A stretch of 11,806 nt of DNA from an uncultured Flavihumibacter sp. (GTDB lineage Bacteria > Bacteroidota > Bacteroidia > Chitinophagales > Chitinophagaceae). Where the stretch lies: positions 1-11,806 of the forward strand of contig CAMLPA010000062.1 in assembly GCA_946481605.1 (NCBI GenBank), read 5' to 3'. Positions 7,630 through 11,806 of this stretch are shown one piece after another. Position 1 is the stretch's first letter. Every line of letters starts with the position of its first letter. The notes beneath the pieces were generated by a model that ran no database searches, was not told the DNA's origin, and saw only the letters and a program-made list of their open reading frames with translations. Position numbers and translations under genes: made by a program.

Positions 7630-8778
7630 TCAATGGCTGATCCCGAATTGTTTTTCCACCAGCTTGTTGTGTTCTCCCAAAGCAGGCGCCCCGATATCCG
7701 AGACCAGCAGTTCACCATCCACACGAATTGGACAGCGTGTAGTAGTAACGGTTAGTCCGCTCGAAGTTTTCACTGCTATTTCCATTTGAAGGTTCCTGTA
7801 ATTTTCTTCAGCTCGGAGTTCATCGTAATTCAGTACCCGTGCGCACCAAATGTCTGCAGGTTGGAGCAGATCAAGCCAGTAATCCGCCGGAGCCTTCAGC
7901 AGGTGTGCCGTGAGGATGGCTTTGATTTCATCCCTGTGGAGGAACCATTCCCCCGCATCCGCATATATTTCGAGGCCCTCACAATGCAGGAGCCTGCCCA
8001 GTGTAGGCACATCACTCATCGATAAAGCGATAAACCCCTGCGCAGTGCGGTAAATGCCGTAAGGCGCGGCGATATAGGGGTTCCCGTTCGACACATTGCT
8101 GCGTTGCGGCAACTGATGTCCATCGTTGTAAAAGCAGGTCAGTACTTCAAACTGAAAATCGAGTACACTTTCCATCATGCTTACCTGCACCAATGCACCT
8201 TCCCCTGAAACAGCGCGTTGTAACAGCGCTGCCAGTATTCCTTGTGCGATATGTGTGCCGGCCAGGATGTCCACCACTGCCACGCCCATGGGCGTAGGTT
8301 CCGCGTCTCCGTTGTTGCTGAGCCAGGTAAGTCCGGAAAGGGATTGAACCAGCAAATCCTGTCCGGGAAGGTCTTTCCAGGGACCTTCGGTACCGTAACC
8401 ACTTATTTCCGCATATACGATACCAGGATTGATGGCTTTCACCGTAGCATAATCCAGACCGATACGTTCCATGACACCCGGACGGAAATTATGAAGCATC
8501 ACATCCGCTTTTTCCAACAATGCTTTTACGCGTTCCAGGTCGGCAGCGTTTTTCAGGTCGGCGGCATAACTCTTTTTGTTCCGGTTGATGGCGTGGAAAA
8601 TAGTGGACTCCCCTTCCATCACCACATCGGAAACATACAGGCTCCGGCATATATCTCCGGTACCTGGCCTTTCGATTTTGATCACTTCGGCACCCATATC
8701 AGCTAACCTCAGTCCGGCTGAAGGACCAGAGAGGAATTGGCTGAAATCGAGTACCACTATATCTTCCAGTAATTTCAT
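7630..8778 (-). CDS. CaiB/BaiF (family III) CoA-transferase, second copy
   Basis: 382-residue cytoplasmic enzyme that moves CoA between carboxylic acids through an aspartyl-CoA anhydride. Family features: VLDFSQFLSGPSAGLRLADM at 9-28, GAEVIKIERPGTGD at 29-42, the CoA-binding HNFRPGVMERIGLDY at 96-110, ISGYGTEGPW at 125-134, and the catalytic Asp170 in GVAVVDILAG at 165-174 (equivalent to Asp169 of formyl-CoA transferase). A C-terminal TTTRCPIR then PALGEH at 365-370 ends the fold. It starts 12 bp after the stop of a paralogue that matches it over the full length, more than half of residues identical by eye. Adjacent family III pairs often form heteromers (for example benzylsuccinate or malate CoA-transferases), so the two products may act together. 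The acid substrate is unknown; a sugar-derived hydroxy acid is suggested by the lactonase and transporter downstream. Confidence 0.92.
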   Translation of the reverse strand: MKLLEDIVVLDFSQFLSGPSAGLRLADMGAEVIKIERPGTGDICRSLYVSDVVMEGESTIFHAINRNKKSYAADLKNAADLERVKALLEKADVMLHNFRPGVMERIGLDYATVKAINPGIVYAEISGYGTEGPWKDLPGQDLLVQSLSGLTWLSNNGDAEPTPMGVAVVDILAGTHIAQGILAALLQRAVSGEGALVQVSMMESVLDFQFEVLTCFYNDGHQLPQRSNVSNGNPYIAAPYGIYRTAQGFIALSMSDVPTLGRLLHCEGLEIYADAGEWFLHRDEIKAILTAHLLKAPADYWLDLLQPADIWCARVLNYDELRAEENYRNLQMEIAVKTSSGLTVTTTRCPIRVDGELLVSDIGAPALGEHNKLVEKQFGISH

Positions 8779-8790
8779 TGTAAGCAGTTT

Positions 8791-9957
8791 CTATTCGGAT
8801 GCTTTGGGGCTCACTGCTAATTTCAGTTCACCCAGTATTTTTTCCTGGTGTTCTCCCAACAGCGGCGCGGGCTTATCGGACACCAACCTTTCTCCATTGA
8901 ATCTTATCGGGCAGCGTGTGGTTACCATTGATTTTCCACCGCGTATTTCCACGGATTGTTCCATCTGCAGCGCGCGGTATCCCTCATGTGCTTTCATTTG
9001 TTGCCAGTTCAGCACTTCGATGGCCCAGATGTCTTTTTCACGTAAACGCTTCAGCCAATGTTCAGCTTCTTCCTGCGCAAGGAAAGAAAGCAGCGTTTGT
9101 TTGATTTCGTCTCTTTTACGGAAGGCTTCTTCCTGTGAATACTGCGCCAGATCAGTACATCCCAGCACCACGGCGAGCTCCTGCAAGGGCGTCATGGCGA
9201 TGGCGATATACCCGTTCTTTGTAGGGTAGATGCCGTAAGGCGCAGACAATAAAGGGTTTCCGTTGCCGATGGCACTGCGTTGCGGCAGGCGTCCTCCATT
9301 GAAATAAGTAGTCAATAATTCAAACTGAAAATCGAGGAGGGATTCCAGCAGACTGATCTCAATGTGTGCTCCGGTATTCTTTTTCTGACGGCGAATCAAC
9401 GCGGCAAGGATACCCTGCACCAGTTGTGCGCCACACAAACTATCGGCTATGGACAGCCCAAAAGGCATCGGATCGTCATCCGCATTTCCGGTAGTATAGG
9501 CCAGTCCGCTTACGGATTGCAATAAAAGATCCTGTCCGGGTCTCAGTTTCCACGGACCATCTTTTCCATAACCGGAAATTTCACCATAGACCAACCGGGG
9601 ATTGATCTTTTGAACGGAAGCATAGTCGAGACCTATCTTTTCCATTACACCGGGCCTGAAATTATGCGTCATCACATCCGCTTTTTCGATCAGAGCCTTT
9701 ACCAGCAAAAGATCGCCGGGATTCTTGAGGTCAGCGGTAAAACTCTCTTTGTTGCGGTTGATGGTATGAAACAGGAGACTATCTCCACCCACCCACATAT
9801 TTTTGATGGGTAGTGAACGACAGGCATCCCCCGTCCCAGGCCGCTCGATCTTGATCACGCGCGCCCCCATGTCCGCCATTCTCAGACCGGCCGACGGGCC
9901 CGATAGGTATTGGCTGAACTCCAACACAGTTATTCCCTTCAGCGGCAATTTATTCAT
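8791..9957 (-). CDS. CaiB/BaiF (family III) CoA-transferase, first copy
   Basis: 388-residue paralogue of the next gene, with the same layout: VLEFSQYLSGPSAGLRMADM at 11-30, GARVIKIERPGTGD at 31-44, HNFRPGVMEKIGLDY at 98-112, ISGYGKDGPW at 127-136, catalytic Asp172 in GLSIADSLCG at 167-176, and PAPLLGEH near the C-terminus. Both copies keep the nucleophilic Asp, so neither is obviously a dead subunit. ATG 9957 lies within the 3' end of the solute-binding-fold gene (8-bp overlap, ATGAATAA), indicating translational coupling. The pair probably arose by tandem duplication. Possible roles are a heterodimeric enzyme or two enzymes for substrate and product acids. Cytoplasmic; donor CoA (succinyl- or acetyl-CoA) cannot be read from sequence. 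Confidence 0.92.
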   Translation of the reverse strand: MNKLPLKGITVLEFSQYLSGPSAGLRMADMGARVIKIERPGTGDACRSLPIKNMWVGGDSLLFHTINRNKESFTADLKNPGDLLLVKALIEKADVMTHNFRPGVMEKIGLDYASVQKINPRLVYGEISGYGKDGPWKLRPGQDLLLQSVSGLAYTTGNADDDPMPFGLSIADSLCGAQLVQGILAALIRRQKKNTGAHIEISLLESLLDFQFELLTTYFNGGRLPQRSAIGNGNPLLSAPYGIYPTKNGYIAIAMTPLQELAVVLGCTDLAQYSQEEAFRKRDEIKQTLLSFLAQEEAEHWLKRLREKDIWAIEVLNWQQMKAHEGYRALQMEQSVEIRGGKSMVTTRCPIRFNGERLVSDKPAPLLGEHQEKILGELKLAVSPKASE

Positions 9958-11116
9958 AGCGCTCCATTAATGAAGATTCCTGAAAACTCTTTCTGTACAA
10001 ATGTTCCAACTTTTCCAAAGTTGTCCTGGCACTTCCACCATAGCGCAGAAATTCCTGTAATGGATATCCGGCTTCGTCCTGAAAATCCAGGTACCCATGG
10101 TGCCGTGGCCGTACGAAAGCCCGCTCCAGCGCGGGAAGTGTATTCGAAAAATAATTTCCGGTAAGCGCGTTGTATGTTTCATGGGTCCATGCCGCACGCA
10201 ATCCAGGTTGTCCGCCGTTTTCCACGTATAATCCGCACTGCCATTCAGGCGATGCTACCATACGTGCAAAGCGTACCGCTTCTTCTTTGTATGCTGAAGC
10301 AGCAGATACAGCTAAACCTGTTCCGCCAAGCGTACTTCTAAATGGCGAACCTCTGAAGGTGGGAAGATCACCATAATCAAGGCGATACTTCGCATAACCA
10401 TTTCTGCTATAATTTGAATACCCATAAGCAAAAGGGCAATACCAGTAGTCGTTTCCGCCACTCATGCGTTCCGCCACACCAATCGGGTTTAGGTGGAACA
10501 TTTCTTCCGGTAGCAGGGCATAAAGTTCCCGCATCAATTCCAGTGCTTCCCATCCTTTCTCCGGGGAAACAATGAAGGCTTCCTGTTCAAAAGGCGTTTC
10601 CCCCACGGCGATGCAAAACATGTAAAAATTCATCAGCGCGTCAATGGGAATGGCCGGTAGCGCCAGTTTTCCGGCTTTAGCGAGTTGCAATACCTGCTCC
10701 CATTTTGCTGGAACGGGTTCATGGTGTAATTGCAACAAATCACTTCTGAAACTTGATACAGGTGTTGCGGCATCAATGGCCAGCGCCCATTGGTGACCGT
10801 TATAGTGGTAACTCTTATGGGATGCGCCTGTTGACAAAACCTCTTGTTCCTGCAGGAACGTTTCCGGCAGGTATTCATCCAATGGGAGCACACAGCCGGT
10901 ATGTGCGGCGGTGCCCACCCAGGGATGATCTATGATGAGCAAGTCGTAGGTGTCCGTTAATTTTTCAATGGGAAAGTCGGCGAATTCCTGGAGCGTTCGT
11001 TTTTTCCATCGGATTTCAACATCCGGGAACATTTCCTGGTATCGCTGGCTGGCTGCGAGCAGAGGAGTGATGCCGCGGCTATGCCCCCAGGTTATGCCAT
11101 TCAACACATGGGCCAT
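9950..11116 (-). CDS. Solute-binding-protein-fold protein (ABC SBP family 1 type) lacking a signal peptide
   Basis: 388 residues resembling ABC-transporter sugar-binding proteins of family 1. The N-lobe has LNGITWGHSRGITPLLAA at 5-22, FPDVEIRWKKR at 30-40, YDLLIIDHPWVG at 57-68 and VLPLDEYLP at 76-84. The C-lobe has the typical GGTGLAVSAASAYKEEAVRF at 264-283, ASPEWQ at 288-293 and ENGGQPGLRAAW at 299-310. An aromatic-rich segment (NDYWYCPFAYGYSNYSRNGY, 222-241) may form the ligand pocket. It has no signal peptide: the mature-like sequence starts at residue 5, and upstream in frame there are only 15 charged or polar codons without a start before a TGA at 11162-11164. No ABC permease or ATPase is nearby. 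It lies 11 bp after the MaoC gene and overlaps the first CoA-transferase, so a cytoplasmic role linked to the CoA reactions (ligand delivery, sensing or an enzymatic role) is inferred. Confidence 0.8.
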   Translation of the reverse strand: MAHVLNGITWGHSRGITPLLAASQRYQEMFPDVEIRWKKRTLQEFADFPIEKLTDTYDLLIIDHPWVGTAAHTGCVLPLDEYLPETFLQEQEVLSTGASHKSYHYNGHQWALAIDAATPVSSFRSDLLQLHHEPVPAKWEQVLQLAKAGKLALPAIPIDALMNFYMFCIAVGETPFEQEAFIVSPEKGWEALELMRELYALLPEEMFHLNPIGVAERMSGGNDYWYCPFAYGYSNYSRNGYAKYRLDYGDLPTFRGSPFRSTLGGTGLAVSAASAYKEEAVRFARMVASPEWQCGLYVENGGQPGLRAAWTHETYNALTGNYFSNTLPALERAFVRPRHHGYLDFQDEAGYPLQEFLRYGGSARTTLEKLEHLYRKSFQESSLMERYE

Positions 11117-11127
11117 CGTACAATCGT

Positions 11128-11571
11128 TTAAGCGTTTCGTTTCTGCGCCAGCAGGATGTGTTCACACACCATTACCAGTTCCTGGCGCTGGTTGAACACT
11201 TCCACCAGTTCCGTTATGAGGCCGAATCCTGGTTTTTTATGTTCTTTTTTAGCGCTGATGGTCACCTTTACCCGGATGGTATCGCCAATGAACACGGGCT
11301 TCGTAAAACGCAGTCTTTCGTAGCCGTAGGTCATGGCCACTTCGTTGATCACCTGGGCGGTCATCCCGATGGCGACACTGAATATCAGGGTACCGTGGGC
11401 GATTCTTTTACCGAAGGGCTGGGTTTTGCACCATTCCTCGTCCATGTGATGCGGGAAGAAATCACCGGTTTGGCCGGCATGGATCACGATATCGGTTTCA
11501 GTGATGGTGCGGCCGCCGGTTGTTCTTTCCTCGTTGGTCTCAAACTCTTCAAAGTAGCGCTGAATGGTCAT
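11128..11571 (-). CDS. MaoC-like hotdog-fold acyl-CoA hydratase/dehydratase
   Basis: 147-residue single-hotdog protein of the MaoC / (R)-specific enoyl-CoA hydratase family, which adds water to or removes it from 2-enoyl/3-hydroxyacyl-CoA thioesters. The active-site signature is [15 protein letters not shown] at 35-49 followed by [13 protein letters not shown] at 53-65; Asp37 and His42 match the catalytic dyad. The Asn of the common GDxNPxH motif is replaced by Phe39, as in some mesaconyl-CoA-hydratase-like members. [13 protein letters not shown] at 91-103 is the conserved later strand. Length is normal for a stand-alone R-hydratase. It is the first gene of the run, 35 bp downstream of a promoter-like element, and 11 bp before the solute-binding-fold gene. 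With two CoA-transferases it would convert the CoA ester they make. The substrate is unknown; a short hydroxy- or branched dicarboxylic acyl-CoA is plausible. Confidence 0.92.
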   Translation of the reverse strand: MTIQRYFEEFETNEERTTGGRTITETDIVIHAGQTGDFFPHHMDEEWCKTQPFGKRIAHGTLIFSVAIGMTAQVINEVAMTYGYERLRFTKPVFIGDTIRVKVTISAKKEHKKPGFGLITELVEVFNQRQELVMVCEHILLAQKRNA

Positions 11572-11605
11572 TTTTTCATCCGGGTTGGTTCAATCAGAAT
11601 TCAAT

Positions 11606-11636
11606 TAAAAGTAGTTCGGGAAGGGAGGGGAAACAA
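11606..11636 (-). promoter_or_regulatory. Likely Bacteroidota-type promoter of the seven-gene run
   Basis: Minus strand TTG (11636-11634), a 20-bp spacer rich in C and T, then TACTTTTA (11613-11606), which matches TAnnTTTG at all fixed positions but the last. Spacing is the one expected for the Bacteroidota housekeeping sigma factor. It predicts a leader of about 25-30 nt before the MaoC ATG at 11571. It lies in the 98-bp gap after the preceding gene; no strong terminator hairpin is seen there. Confidence 0.5.
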
Positions 11637-11669
11637 TAGCATATTTCTACAAAATGATGGACTATTTTC

Positions 11670-11806
11670 TTAATCAGTGGTTTCCCATTTCAGGTACACA
11701 TCCTGTGTGAGGCCTCCCGGCAGCAGCGGTACACCGTTCAGCCGGAAGGGCGCCGAGGTGCGGGTGATCCTTTTTGCTTCTGGCAGTTGCTGGTCGCCAA
11801 TCAGCC
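11670..11806 (-). CDS. C-terminal end of an unrecognised protein (5' end beyond window)
   Basis: The last 45 codons of a gene entering from the right edge, ending at TAA 11672-11670. The readable tail runs LIGDQQLPEAKRITRTS, then APFRLNGVPLLPGG, then LTQDVYLKWETTD. I do not recognise the family. There is no membrane segment in this part. The frame was chosen because it is open to the edge, has balanced codon use and ends 98 bp before the MaoC start on the same strand. The other open frame gives a Cys/His/Arg-rich product that looks unnatural. Whether it belongs to the same pathway cannot be judged. Confidence 0.55.
   Translation of the reverse strand, partial: LIGDQQLPEAKRITRTSAPFRLNGVPLLPGGLTQDVYLKWETTD

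Noticed and set aside
8198..8229. Glu in the SMMES/SLLES segment of both CoA-transferases taken as a lost catalytic Asp
   Set aside because: The nucleophile of formyl-CoA transferase lies about 30 residues earlier, in a GDS-type motif; both copies keep it (Asp170 and Asp172).
8576..9229. 217-codon open frame on the plus strand
   Set aside because: It lies wholly antisense to the two CoA-transferase genes, is rich in Ser, Cys and Arg, and has no recognisable domain; it is a shadow of well-supported genes.
11568..11579. Mini-ORF ATG-AAA-AAA-TGA whose stop overlaps the MaoC start
   Set aside because: Two sense codons in an A-rich leader are most likely coincidence; nothing else supports a leader peptide.
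11652..11669. AAAAT/ATTTT inverted repeat after the right-edge gene as a terminator
   Set aside because: A five-base A/T stem without GC pairs is too weak to be called a terminator.
1..11806. tRNA, rRNA, CRISPR, insertion sequence or phage features
   Set aside because: No repeat arrays, transposase-like reading frames, terminal inverted repeats or RNA gene signatures were seen; the window is almost fully occupied by minus-strand metabolic genes.

Overview
The window looks like chromosomal DNA from a Bacteroidota bacterium, probably of the Chitinophagaceae/Cytophagales type. The reasons are moderate GC, very weak or absent Shine-Dalgarno sequences, two upstream regions resembling the Bacteroidota promoter (TTG/TTTG, about 20 bp, TAnnTTTG), and a gene set of secreted pectin-type glycosidases with an AraC regulator. 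This is inferred from content; no marker gene is present. All eleven genes (nine complete, two cut by the window edges) lie on the minus strand, so transcription runs from high to low coordinates. No RNA gene, mobile element, CRISPR array or gene-free stretch over 300 bp was seen.

In transcription order: (1) the last 45 codons of an unrecognised gene (11670-11806). (2) A promoter-like element (11606-11636), then a compact seven-gene run (11571 down to 4596) with gaps of 39 bp or less or short overlaps: a MaoC-type acyl-CoA hydratase, a substrate-binding-protein fold without any signal peptide, two tandem paralogous CaiB/BaiF (family III) CoA-transferases, a COG3618 amidohydrolase/lactonase, a RhaT-type sugar/proton symporter, and a Gfo/Idh/MocA oxidoreductase. 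(3) A cupin-AraC regulator (3618-4526) preceded by a perfect 13-bp palindrome. (4) A 150-bp regulatory gap, then a secreted 912-residue glycosidase-like protein and, 12 bp further, a secreted GH28 polygalacturonase-family enzyme cut by the left edge.

A reasonable reading is a pectin/rhamnogalacturonan-related island. The two exported enzymes release uronic acid or rhamnose-containing sugars, and the RhaT-like carrier imports a sugar. The Gfo/Idh/MocA enzyme and the lactonase could oxidise it to a lactone and open that to an aldonic acid. The AraC protein would sense the sugar. What does not fit a known textbook route is the CoA block (hydratase, two CoA-transferases and a cytoplasmic solute-binding fold) co-transcribed with these sugar genes. 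It suggests activation of a sugar-derived carboxylic acid as a CoA thioester followed by hydration or dehydration. No kinase, sugar-acid dehydratase, aldolase or acyl-CoA lyase is visible, so the carbon-cleaving step is elsewhere or unknown. This block is the best candidate in the window for an undescribed system.
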